DNA of 7,518 bases, taken from NCBI GenBank assembly GCA_002341815.1, contig DDOT01000011.1, forward strand, positions 13,369 to 20,886, read 5' to 3'. Shown piece by piece: positions 1 to 7,501 of the stretch. This stretch comes from Thiobacillus sp. UBA2487 (GTDB taxonomy: Bacteria > Pseudomonadota > Gammaproteobacteria > Burkholderiales > Sulfuriferulaceae). The notes beneath the pieces were generated by a model that made no database searches, had not been told where the DNA came from, and saw only the letters and a program-made list of their open reading frames with translations. How positions within the stretch are numbered: the stretch's first letter is position 1; each line of letters opens with the position of its first letter. Position numbers and translations under genes: made by a program.

Positions 1-320
1 CCCAAACTGCGCAACGCCCATTCGTAAGCAACCAATGACGGCGCCACACCAAACGATACCATATCTGACATCGAATCGTATTCAGCACCAAACGCACTTT
101 GGGTATGCGTCATGCGCGCCACCCGACCATCCAGGCCATCCAACACCATGGCGATAAACACCGCCACCGCGGCAAGTTCAAACTTGCCATTCATGGCCTG
201 TACAATAGCAAAAAATCCACCGAACAACGCGGCTGAGGTAAACAGATTCGGTAATAAATAAATGCCCCGCCGTTGCAAACGCGGACCGTTGGGAAACTTG
301 TGCCGATAAGGATCAGTCAT
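1..320 (-). CDS. pssA: CDP-diacylglycerol--serine O-phosphatidyltransferase (phosphatidylserine synthase), N-terminal part, cut by window edge
   Basis: Integral membrane enzyme that joins CDP-diacylglycerol and L-serine to give phosphatidylserine and CMP, the committed step to phosphatidylethanolamine. My translation from the ATG at 320 starts MTDPYRHKFPNGPRLQRRGI and stays open for 106 codons to the window edge. The complete CDP-alcohol phosphotransferase signature D-x2-D-G-x2-A-R-x8-G-x3-D-x3-D is present: D61, D64, G65, A68, R69, G78, D82, D86. These are the metal and CDP ligands of the family. Hydrophobic stretches at about residues 21-43, 47-60 and 87-106 fit membrane helices. The N-terminal wording (RRGIYLLPNLFTSAALFGGF) is typical of the proteobacterial PssA of about 250-280 residues, so more than half of the protein lies outside the window. 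The gene follows ilvC on the same strand, but an intrinsic terminator and a likely promoter of its own separate them. The ribosome binding site (GGTGG, 7 bases before ATG) is weak. Family assignment is firm. Confidence 0.95.
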   Translation of the reverse strand, partial: MTDPYRHKFPNGPRLQRRGIYLLPNLFTSAALFGGFFAIVQAMNGKFELAAVAVFIAMVLDGLDGRVARMTHTQSAFGAEYDSMSDMVSFGVAPSLVAYEWALRSL

Positions 321-360
321 GCGAAAACCACCCGATACCCGGGAAAAAGAATATCAGTGC

Positions 361-369
361 AGTATAACA
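361..369 (-). promoter_or_regulatory. Likely extended -10 promoter for pssA
   Basis: Read on the minus strand this is TGT followed by TATACT, an extended -10 box (TGnTATAAT-like). It lies about 40 bases before the pssA ATG and directly after the U-tract of the ilvC terminator. No good -35 hexamer sits at 17-18 bases, which is common for extended -10 promoters. The position just past a terminator supports a promoter that restarts transcription for pssA. This is a sequence-pattern inference only. Confidence 0.4.
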
Positions 370-393
370 AAAATGCCACCCGAAGATGGCATT
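369..393 (-). terminator. Intrinsic terminator after ilvC, with UUCG tetraloop
   Basis: On the minus strand a 9-bp stem (AATGCCATC with GGTGGCATT, one G-U pair) closes a UUCG tetraloop with the stabilising C-G closing pair. The stem covers 385-393 and 372-380, the loop 381-384. It runs into a U-rich tail (UUUUUGUU, counting the two stem-end bases). This is a canonical Rho-independent terminator for the ilvBNC (or polA-ilvBNC) transcript, before pssA. Confidence 0.85.
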
Positions 394-402
394 CCTGTTA
401 CC

Positions 403-425
403 AACGCAGCAATGATGTCGCGCAG
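403..425 (-). repeat. Partial duplicate (23 bp) of one arm of the palindromic element
   Basis: These 23 bases are identical to 530-552, in the same orientation and 127 bases apart. The copy at 530-552 is part of the ilvC-proximal arm of the 125-bp palindrome. This outer copy has no partner arm and is joined to the palindrome by a GC-rich 12-base linker (426-437, GGGCGGCGGCGG on the minus strand). It looks like a truncated second element or the remains of a tandem duplication. Confidence 0.8.
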
Positions 426-437
426 CCGCCGCCGCCC

Positions 438-561
438 ATTTGAACGAGCGAGCGGCTATCAGTGCAAGGCGCACGGCGCACAGCGACCGAGACAGTACAT
501 TAAGTACGGCGAGGAAGCGAGCACCGCGCAACGCAGCAATGATGTCGCGCAGTCGTTCAAA

Positions 562-562
<1 letters not shown>
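438..562. repeat. 125-bp imperfect palindromic intergenic repeat element in the ilvC 3' region
   Basis: The outer ends are perfect 10-bp inverted repeats: ATTTGAACGA at 438-447 and TCGTTCAAAT at 553-562 on the plus strand. The centre is the interrupted palindrome GTAC-ATTAA-GTAC at 495-507. Between ends and centre the arms pair over most of their length with scattered mismatches and single-base bulges, so an ilvC transcript would form a hairpin of about 60 bp with a 5-base loop. The outer end includes the last base of the ilvC TGA stop. Layout and size resemble non-autonomous intergenic repeats such as ERIC or MITE-like elements, but the sequence is not the ERIC consensus as I know it. I infer a dispersed repeat family. 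No coding capacity is needed to explain it, and no target-site duplication is evident. Confidence 0.75.
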
Positions 563-1593
<1,031 letters not shown>

Positions 1594-1606
1594 TCAATGG
1601 ATTGCT

Positions 1607-2098
1607 TCAAATTTTAAGAATACGCTCGCCACGGCCTATGCCGGAAGCGCCCGTACGTACGGTTTCAAGAATAGCGACCGGATCGATGGCTTCGATAAAC
1701 GCGTCCAGCTTGGTTCCGGGTCCCGTCACTTCGATGGTGTAGGTTTTTTCTGTTACATCGATGATGCGACCACGAAAAATATCCGCCATGCGTTTCATTT
1801 CTTCGCGCTCTTTGCCGAACGCGCGCACTTTTACCAACATCAATTCTCGTTCAATATGACTGCCATCAGACAAATCGAGAATTTTGACCACATCAATCAA
1901 TTTATTCAATTGTTTGACAATTTGCTCAATGACTTCCTCTGAACCACGGGTCACAATGGTCATGCGCGACAACGTGGCATCTTCGGTTGGCGCAACGGTC
2001 AGGGACTCAATGTTGTAGCCGCGCGCCGAAAACAATCCGGCTACACGAGACAGCGCTCCCGCTTCATTTTCCATCAACAGCGAAATGATATGCCGCAT
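1607..2098 (-). CDS. ilvN: Acetolactate synthase small (regulatory) subunit
   Basis: Regulatory partner of the IlvB catalytic subunit: it stimulates catalysis and gives feedback inhibition, normally by valine. The 163 residues match the length of the E. coli IlvH type. An N-terminal ACT domain (about 3-77) starts MRHIISLLMENEAGALSRV and continues with the hallmark GYNIESLTVAPTED. The positions known from IlvH to affect valine binding are all of the sensitive type here: G14, S17, N29 and A36. Feedback control is therefore probably intact. The C-terminal domain (about 80-158) contains the IFRGRIIDVT segment typical of this family. The ATG at 2098 lies 2 bases after the ilvB stop. Its ribosome binding site (GGAGG, 10 bases upstream) lies in the last ilvB codons, which suggests translational coupling and a fixed subunit ratio. 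The symbol ilvH would be equally acceptable. Confidence 0.97.
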   Translation of the reverse strand: MRHIISLLMENEAGALSRVAGLFSARGYNIESLTVAPTEDATLSRMTIVTRGSEEVIEQIVKQLNKLIDVVKILDLSDGSHIERELMLVKVRAFGKEREEMKRMADIFRGRIIDVTEKTYTIEVTGPGTKLDAFIEAIDPVAILETVRTGASGIGRGERILKI

Positions 2099-2100
2099 GA

Positions 2101-3840
2101 TTAAAGGTCCTCCGCCAGAATCATTTCAGAAATACCCGCGCCGCTAGGCACCATCGGGAACACATTTTCTGATTGATCGGTCAGAAAGTCCATGAACACC
2201 AGCCGGTCTTTCAGTGCAAATGCTTCACGCAGGGCGCCTTCAACATCAGCCGGTTTTTCAATTTTCATTCCCACATGACCGTAGGCTTCAGCCAACTTGA
2301 CAAAATCGGGCAGCGAATCCATATATGACTCGGCGTAACGGTTGCTGTAGAAAAACTCTTGCCACTGGCGAACCATCCCCATGTAGCGATTATTCAAACT
2401 GACGATCTTGATGGGTGTACGGTACTGCAAACAAGTTGATAACTCTTGTATACACATTTGGATACTGGATTCTCCCGTAATACACGCCACCGTTTCACCT
2501 GGATGCGCCAACTGCACGCCCATGGCTGCCGGAAGACCGAACCCCATGGTTCCCAAGCCACCTGACGTTACCCAGCGACGTGGCTTGTTGAATTTATAGA
2601 ACTGCGCTGCCCACATTTGGTGCTGCCCAACGTCAGTGGTAACCCACGCATTTCCTCCGGTTACTTCATACATCTTTTCAACCACATATTGTGGCTTGAT
2701 AATGTCTGATGCCCGGTCATAACGCAAACAATCGCGCGCACGCCATTCATTAATTTGTGTCCACCAATTACCAACCGATTCGGTATCGCGTTTTTCGCGT
2801 CCGGCTCGCACCAGTTTGATCATTTCATCCAAAACAGCAGCCACATCACCCACAATCGGAACATCCACCTTCACACGTTTGGCGATGGAAGACGGATCGA
2901 TATCAATGTGGATGATGCGGCGCGATTCGCGCGCAAAGTGGTCTGGCGAGCCAATTACCCGATCATCAAAACGGGCACCAACCGCCAGCAAAACGTCGCA
3001 ATGTTGCATGGCCATATTGGCTTCATACGTACCATGCATACCCAACATGCCGACAAACTGCTTGTCATCGCCCGGAAAAGCGCCCAAACCCATCAGGGTG
3101 TTGGTACAAGGGTAACCAAGCAAGTGAACCAGTTCGGTCAACTGCTTGGCAGCATTGCCCAGAACAACGCCACCACCGCTGTAAATCATCGGGCGCTTGG
3201 CCTCCAAAAGCATTTGCGCTGCTTTTTTGATTTGCCCGCTGTGACCTTTGACAATGGCATTATACGAGCGCATCACAACGCTTTCTGGATAGCTATACGC
3301 TGTCTTCTGAGCGGTAATGTCTTTTGGTATATCAACCAATACCGGTCCGGGACGTCCGGTTGCAGCGATGTGAAATGCTTTTTTGATCGTGATGGCCAGA
3401 TCGCGGATATCTTTAACCAAAAAATTATGTTTAACGCATGGACGGGTGATGCCAACCGCATCCACTTCCTGGAAAGCATCCATGCCAATGGCACCGGTTG
3501 GCACCTGACCGCTGAGCACCACCAACGGAATCGAATCCATATACGCCGTGGCAATGCCTGTCACGGCATTGGTCAAGCCGGGTCCCGATGTAACCAGTGC
3601 CACACCTACCCTACCTGTCGAACGGGCATAACCGTCTGCGGCATGCACTGCTGCCTGTTCATGCCGCACCAGAATGTGTTTAAATCCTTTTTGCTTGAAT
3701 ATTTCATCGTAAATATTCAAGACAGCGCCACCCGGATAACCAAATACCAGATCGACACCCTCATCCATCAGGCAGCGCACGGTTATCTCCGCGCCGGTCA
3801 ATTCCATGCCTGTAACCTGTTCTAACGAATTGTTCATCAT
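2101..3840 (-). CDS. ilvB: Acetolactate synthase large (catalytic) subunit
   Basis: ThDP-, FAD- and Mg2+-dependent enzyme that condenses two pyruvates to 2-acetolactate, or pyruvate and 2-oxobutyrate to 2-aceto-2-hydroxybutyrate. It is the first shared step of branched-chain amino acid synthesis. From the chosen start it has 579 residues. The N-terminal ThDP domain (about 12-180) carries FGYPGGAVL and the catalytic glutamate E61 in RHEQAAVHAADGYAR. The central FAD domain (about 205-340) carries MHGTYEANMAM and GARFDDRVIG. The C-terminal ThDP domain (about 395-545) carries SGGLGTMGFGLPAAMG, the metal-binding loop GESSIQM (456-462) and MVRQWQ near 490-494. The usual GDG at the start of that loop is GES here. 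I chose the ATG at 3840 because AGGGAGG (3851-3857) precedes it by 10 bases and MMNNSLEQVTGMELTGAE fits related proteins. The next ATG (3837) is nearly as good, with AGGGA 5 bases upstream. An upstream ATG at 3879 would add 13 unconserved residues. The name ilvI is also used for such genes. Confidence 0.97.
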   Translation of the reverse strand: MMNNSLEQVTGMELTGAEITVRCLMDEGVDLVFGYPGGAVLNIYDEIFKQKGFKHILVRHEQAAVHAADGYARSTGRVGVALVTSGPGLTNAVTGIATAYMDSIPLVVLSGQVPTGAIGMDAFQEVDAVGITRPCVKHNFLVKDIRDLAITIKKAFHIAATGRPGPVLVDIPKDITAQKTAYSYPESVVMRSYNAIVKGHSGQIKKAAQMLLEAKRPMIYSGGGVVLGNAAKQLTELVHLLGYPCTNTLMGLGAFPGDDKQFVGMLGMHGTYEANMAMQHCDVLLAVGARFDDRVIGSPDHFARESRRIIHIDIDPSSIAKRVKVDVPIVGDVAAVLDEMIKLVRAGREKRDTESVGNWWTQINEWRARDCLRYDRASDIIKPQYVVEKMYEVTGGNAWVTTDVGQHQMWAAQFYKFNKPRRWVTSGGLGTMGFGLPAAMGVQLAHPGETVACITGESSIQMCIQELSTCLQYRTPIKIVSLNNRYMGMVRQWQEFFYSNRYAESYMDSLPDFVKLAEAYGHVGMKIEKPADVEGALREAFALKDRLVFMDFLTDQSENVFPMVPSGAGISEMILAEDL

Positions 3841-3850
3841 AGTCCCTAAA

Positions 3851-3857
3851 CCTCCCT
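3851..3857 (-). promoter_or_regulatory. Ribosome binding site that decides the ilvB start
   Basis: AGGGAGG on the minus strand, 10 bases before the ATG at 3840 and 13 before the ATG at 3837. It lies downstream of the ATG at 3879, so it supports one of the later starts. The upstream ATG has only a weak CGGAAA before it. Confidence 0.6.
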
Positions 3858-3899
3858 GGGTCAAAACGACTGGGGGCATTTTCCGTCAACTGCAAATTG

Positions 3900-6608
3900 T
3901 CAGTGCGCCGCGTCCCAATCGGAACCGGTGCCAATGGCCACCCGTAACGGCACGCGCAATTCAGCGACATTGCACATCAATTCGGGCAGCTTTTGTTTAA
4001 CTGCGGATAATTCATGCACGGGCACTTCCAGCACCAACTCATCATGCACCTGCATGATGAGACGAGACTGCATAGCCTCCCGTTGAAGCCAGCCGGCTAC
4101 CGCCACCATCGCCAGTTTGATCAGATCGGCTGCGGTGCCCTGCATGGGCGCATTGATAGCAGCACGTTCTGCCGCATCACGACGCTGTTTATTCGGACTC
4201 CTGATTTCAGGCAACCAAAGCCTGCGTCCGAACACAGTTTGCACAAACCCGTGCTGACGAGCAGCATCACGGGTTTGTTGCATATACGCTGCTACCCCGG
4301 GATAACGGGAAAAGTAGCGATCTATCCAGTTCTGGGCTGCTGCGCGGTCTATTCCAAGCTGACTGGCAAGCCCAAAGGCTGACATACCGTAAATTAACCC
4401 AAAATTGATGGTTTTGGCAACCCTTCGTTGTTCATTACCCACAGTTTCTGCAGCCACCCCAAAAATCTCTGCCGCTGTCGCCCGATGCACGTCTTCATCA
4501 TGCGTAAACGCATGCAACAATCCGTCATCGCCCGACAAATGCGCCATAATGCGTAATTCAATCTGCGAATAATCCACCGAGACCAACTGACAATCTGCAG
4601 GAGCGATAAACGCCTCACGCACGCGGCGTCCTTCTGCCGTTTTGACGGGTATGTTTTGCAAATTAGGGTCGCTGCTTGACAAACGCCCGGTAACCGCCAC
4701 GGCCTGGGCATAGCTGGTATGAACCCGACCGGTTTGCGGATTCACCATTTTTGGCAGTTTATCGGTGTAGGTCGACTTCAGTTTGGCCAAACCGCGGTAT
4801 TCGAGCAGCAACTTGGGCAACGGATAATCCAGCGCCAACTTTTCCAATACATCTTCATCGGTTGACGGCGCACCACCCGGTGTTTTTTTGAGCACCGGCA
4901 GTTGCATCTGCTCAAACAAGATCTGCTGCACCTGCTTGGTCGAATTCAGGTTAAACGGTTGTCCAGCTTGTACATACGCCTGTTGCTCCAAGCTCAACAT
5001 CGCATGGCCGAGTTCCGCACTTTGCTGATCCAGTCGCTTTGTATCCACCAAAACGCCGGTCCGTTCCATTTGCCATAGTATCGGCAACAAAGGCATTTCT
5101 ATGGTTTCATAGACAAACGGCAATCCCTCCTGGCACTGCAATCGCGGCAACAAGGTTTGGTGCAACTGCAAGGTAACATCGGCATCCTCAGCCGCATACT
5201 CGGTCGCCACATCCAGTGGCACCTGATCAAAACCGATCTGCTGCGCCCCCTTGCCGGTAACGGATGCATAACTGATCACCTGCAAACCCAAATGGCGTTG
5301 CGCCAAGGCATCCATACCGCGTGGCAGATGTGATTCAATCAGATACGCCTGTAACAGCGTATCGTGCCGGACACCCGCCAATTGAATTCCGTGATTGGCC
5401 AATATGTGCATATCAAACTTGATGTTTTGCCCCAGCTTGGCACGAGCAGGATCTTCCAGCCATGGCTTCAACCGTGCAAGTGCCATCTCTCGCGCCAATT
5501 GCTCGCCACCTGCCAAACCGGTATGCGCCAAAGGCACATAGACCGCCTCACCCGGCTCAATGGCAAACGACATGCCCACCAACTGCGCGGTCATGGGGGC
5601 AAGCCCTGTGGTTTCGGTATCCATGCTCACCAACTCAGCGTGCTGCATGCGATCGATCCATGCATCCAGTTGCGCTAGCGACTGCAACGTCTGATAGTGC
5701 CGCGCCACAGGCGAAATTGCCGGTTCGTCATGTGTCAATACCGCAGCAGATGGCTGCAAGACGATATTGTCGAGTTCACGTAACCAGGTGCGAAATTGAA
5801 AACGGGTAAACATGTCCTGTAATACGGCGTTATCAGCCGCTTGCATGGTCAGGTCTGGTACCTGCACAGGCAATGGCACGTCAGTGCGGATGGTCAGCAA
5901 ACGCCGCGCCAAGGGTAGCCAATCCAATGCGGCGCGCAGGTTTTGGCCCACTACCCCGCCCACCTTGTCAGCATCCATCAATAAACGATCCAGCGAACCA
6001 TATTCAGCCAACCATTTAACAGCCGTCTTGGGACCCACTTTGGCGACCCCGGGCACATTATCCGCCACGTCCCCGACCAAGCTCAGATAATCCACAATCT
6101 GTTCGGGCGGCACGCCAAACTTTTCCAGCACACCATTCTGATCAAGTTTTTCACCAGTCATGGTATTCATAAGACTGACCTGCGCGTTCACCAACTGCGC
6201 CATATCTTTATCGCCAGTTGACACTATGGTATGAACCCCGGCAGCCGAAGCGGCAACCGCCAGCGTGCCGATCACATCATCGGCTTCAACCCCGTCCACC
6301 ATCAATAACGGCCAACCCAAGGCACGAATCAACGCGTGCAGAGGCGCAATCTGCGCCACCAAATCTTCGGGCATCGCCGGGCGATTGGCTTTGTAATCTG
6401 CATACCAATCATCGCGAAAGGTCTTGCCTTTTGCATCAAACACACACGCGTTATAATCCGCCTTGACGTCTGTCTGCAGTCGGCGCAGCATGTTGATCAC
6501 ACCGAATATGGCCCTAACGGGTTCGCCCGCCGGGCTGCGCATATCAGGCAGCGCATGAAATGCGCGATATAAATAGGACGATCCATCCACCAGCAACAAG
6601 GTTTTCAC
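3900..6608 (-). CDS. polA: DNA polymerase I
   Basis: Repair and lagging-strand polymerase that removes RNA primers and fills gaps. At 902 residues from the chosen start it is full length with three intact domains. Residue numbers here count from the upstream TTG at 6614; subtract 2 for the GTG start. The 5'-3' exonuclease (about 1-290) carries LLLVDGSSYLYRAFHA, YKANRP, GVEADDVIG, TGDKDMAQL and GDVADNVPG. The 3'-5' proofreading domain (about 320-490) keeps ExoI D332 and E334 (DTET), ExoII D401 and ExoIII Y473/D477 (YAAEDAD). The polymerase domain keeps motif A D681 (VSVDYSQIELR), motif B R730, K734, F738 and Y742 (the INFGLIYG region) and motif C H857/D858 (QVHDELVLEV). There is no ATG start: codons run TTG (6614), TTG (6611), GTG (6608). 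GGAGG at 6618-6622 lies 9 bases before the GTG, which yields MKTLLLVDGSSYLYRAFHA as in related proteins. polA sits upstream of ilvB on the same strand and is divergent from the LOG-family gene. Confidence 0.97.
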   Translation of the reverse strand: MKTLLLVDGSSYLYRAFHALPDMRSPAGEPVRAIFGVINMLRRLQTDVKADYNACVFDAKGKTFRDDWYADYKANRPAMPEDLVAQIAPLHALIRALGWPLLMVDGVEADDVIGTLAVAASAAGVHTIVSTGDKDMAQLVNAQVSLMNTMTGEKLDQNGVLEKFGVPPEQIVDYLSLVGDVADNVPGVAKVGPKTAVKWLAEYGSLDRLLMDADKVGGVVGQNLRAALDWLPLARRLLTIRTDVPLPVQVPDLTMQAADNAVLQDMFTRFQFRTWLRELDNIVLQPSAAVLTHDEPAISPVARHYQTLQSLAQLDAWIDRMQHAELVSMDTETTGLAPMTAQLVGMSFAIEPGEAVYVPLAHTGLAGGEQLAREMALARLKPWLEDPARAKLGQNIKFDMHILANHGIQLAGVRHDTLLQAYLIESHLPRGMDALAQRHLGLQVISYASVTGKGAQQIGFDQVPLDVATEYAAEDADVTLQLHQTLLPRLQCQEGLPFVYETIEMPLLPILWQMERTGVLVDTKRLDQQSAELGHAMLSLEQQAYVQAGQPFNLNSTKQVQQILFEQMQLPVLKKTPGGAPSTDEDVLEKLALDYPLPKLLLEYRGLAKLKSTYTDKLPKMVNPQTGRVHTSYAQAVAVTGRLSSSDPNLQNIPVKTAEGRRVREAFIAPADCQLVSVDYSQIELRIMAHLSGDDGLLHAFTHDEDVHRATAAEIFGVAAETVGNEQRRVAKTINFGLIYGMSAFGLASQLGIDRAAAQNWIDRYFSRYPGVAAYMQQTRDAARQHGFVQTVFGRRLWLPEIRSPNKQRRDAAERAAINAPMQGTAADLIKLAMVAVAGWLQREAMQSRLIMQVHDELVLEVPVHELSAVKQKLPELMCNVAELRVPLRVAIGTGSDWDAAH
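6545..6573 (+). promoter_or_regulatory. Possible promoter for the LOG-family gene, inside polA
   Basis: A -10 box TATAAA (6568-6573) is spaced 17 bases from a weak -35 CAGGCA (6545-6550). Predicted transcription would start near 6580, about 50 bases before the ATG at 6629. The site overlaps the first polA codons on the other strand, which is expected when only 20 bases separate the two start codons. The -35 matches the consensus at only 3 of 6 positions. Confidence 0.35.
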
Positions 6609-6617
6609 CAACAACTG

Positions 6618-6622
6618 CCTCC
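6618..6622 (-). promoter_or_regulatory. Ribosome binding site of polA
   Basis: GGAGG on the minus strand. Spacing is 3 bases to the TTG at 6614, 6 to the TTG at 6611 and 9 to the GTG at 6608. This makes the first TTG unlikely and leaves the second TTG or the GTG. Family N-termini favour GTG. Confidence 0.6.
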
Positions 6623-6628
6623 ACCACT

Positions 6629-7351
6629 ATGCACAAATTACCCCCATTGGCCACAACCGAAAAAACCACTCAAGCCAAGTATAACGCCCGTGAATCATGG
6701 CGTATGTTTGAGATTATGTCAGAATTTGTATCATCCACCGAACTGTTAAGTTGCATTCGTCCGGCGGTCAGCATTTTCGGCAGCGCGCGCACCCCGCCCG
6801 ATCACCCCAATTATGAACTCACCGAACGCATCGCACGCAAGTTATCCGATGCAGGCTTTGCCGTGCTGTCGGGTGGGGGTCCCGGCGTAATGGAAGCCGC
6901 CAATAAAGGCGCATTTTATGGTACGTCGCCCAGCATAGGCTTGAACATTCAATTGCCACACGAGCAACATGACAACCCGTACCAAGACATTTCCGTCAGC
7001 TTTTCCCACTTTTTTGTACGCAAAGTCATGTTCGTCAAATATGCATCTGCTTATGTTGTCATGCCAGGCGGCTTTGGCACGCTCGATGAATTGATGGAAG
7101 CATTAACCCTTGTGCAAACCGGCAAAACCAGAAAAATCCCTATTATTTTGGTACAAAGCAGTTTCTGGAATGGTTTGATTGACTGGTTTCGAGATACATT
7201 GGTGCGCGAAAAAACCATTTCACCCGACGATCTGAATTTGATCAAAATCATTGATGACCCGGAAAAAGTAGTATGTGCCATCTTTGATCATTACGAAACC
7301 CAAGGTTTCGAACCCACCGCCCATGAACGCGAGATTCAACTTTACTTGTAA
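6629..7351 (+). CDS. LOG / TIGR00730 family Rossmann-fold protein (probable nucleotide 5'-monophosphate phosphoribohydrolase)
   Basis: Family members cut the N-glycosidic bond of nucleoside 5'-monophosphates, releasing base and ribose 5-phosphate. Plant and some bacterial members activate cytokinin nucleotides (LOG). Older databases mislabel them lysine decarboxylase. The 240 residues show the full signature: SIFGSART (48-54), SGGGPGVMEAANKG (81-94), the RK pair at 131-132 followed by MFVKYA, and PGGFGTLDE (146-154), which holds the active-site glutamate and phosphate-binding loop. The N-terminal extension of about 40 residues containing ESWRMFEIM resembles a proteobacterial subgroup longer than plant LOG. 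I chose the ATG at 6629. An ATG at 6560 would add 23 unconserved residues and overlap polA by about 50 bases. No purine-rich ribosome binding site precedes 6629, so the start is less certain than the family. The natural substrate cannot be read from sequence. No U-tract terminator follows. Confidence 0.93.
   Translation: MHKLPPLATTEKTTQAKYNARESWRMFEIMSEFVSSTELLSCIRPAVSIFGSARTPPDHPNYELTERIARKLSDAGFAVLSGGGPGVMEAANKGAFYGTSPSIGLNIQLPHEQHDNPYQDISVSFSHFFVRKVMFVKYASAYVVMPGGFGTLDELMEALTLVQTGKTRKIPIILVQSSFWNGLIDWFRDTLVREKTISPDDLNLIKIIDDPEKVVCAIFDHYETQGFEPTAHEREIQLYL
6678..6683 (-). promoter_or_regulatory. Possible -10 box of the polA promoter, inside the LOG-family gene
   Basis: TATACT on the minus strand (in the context GTTATACTTGG). 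It would place the transcript start about 60 bases upstream of the polA GTG. No convincing -35 hexamer is present at 16-18 bases. It is the best -10 match I saw in the first 100 bases upstream of polA. Confidence 0.25.
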
Positions 7352-7406
7352 ATGCAAACCGCTAGCCCGATCTTTTCATAAATTAACGCGCGCCCTCACT
7401 GGGGTT

Positions 7407-7432
7407 CCCTATTGAAATTTTATTCAATAGGG
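7407..7432. repeat. Perfect inverted repeat (10-bp arms, 6-base loop) downstream of the LOG-family gene
   Basis: CCCTATTGAA at 7407-7416 pairs exactly with TTCAATAGGG at 7423-7432 around the loop ATTTTA. It lies 55 bases past the LOG-family stop. Neither strand has a U-run after the stem, so it is not a canonical intrinsic terminator. It may be a 3'-end stabilising hairpin, or act on a gene beyond the right edge. Confidence 0.6.
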
Positions 7433-7440
7433 CGTATGAA
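7412..7440 (+). promoter_or_regulatory. Possible promoter pointing out of the right edge
   Basis: TTGAAA (7412-7417) and TATGAA (7435-7440) are spaced by 17 bases. They match 5 of 6 and 4 of 6 consensus positions. The -35 lies in the hairpin at 7407-7432. It would serve a gene starting at or beyond 7508. Weak pattern evidence only. Confidence 0.22.
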
Positions 7441-7486
7441 TCACGACGCCACGCTTTCATAAAATGCCACGCTGTAACAAAATCTT

Positions 7487-7501
7487 GCGTGATCATCACG
7501 C
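7487..7501. promoter_or_regulatory. Perfect 7-1-7 palindrome, operator-like
   Basis: GCGTGAT and ATCACGC form an exact inverted repeat around one central base. It ends 6 bases before an ATG (7508-7510) that begins an open frame (M-K-R) running off the window. The form suits a dimeric repressor site. As RNA, five base pairs with a five-base loop could form next to the start codon. The regulator is unknown. Confidence 0.35.

Noticed and set aside
313..531. 72-codon minus-strand frame across the palindrome, terminator and pssA start
   Set aside because: It is made of the repeat element and the terminator and runs into the pssA start. The Arg/Ala-rich translation is the usual read-through of such a repeat, not a plausible protein.
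2755..3825. Long plus-strand open frame (356 codons) opposite ilvB
   Set aside because: It is antisense to a complete, conserved acetolactate synthase gene. The composition (many His, Asn, Gln) is what a reversed coding strand gives.
3841..3879. Upstream ATG of ilvB at 3879
   Set aside because: It would add 13 residues (MPPVVLTQGGLGT) unlike family N-termini, has a weak ribosome binding site, and would place the strong AGGGAGG site inside the gene.
6560..6628. Upstream ATG of the LOG-family gene at 6560
   Set aside because: It would overlap the polA 5' end by about 50 bases, adds an unconserved Pro/Thr-rich segment, and lies upstream of the only plausible -10 box.
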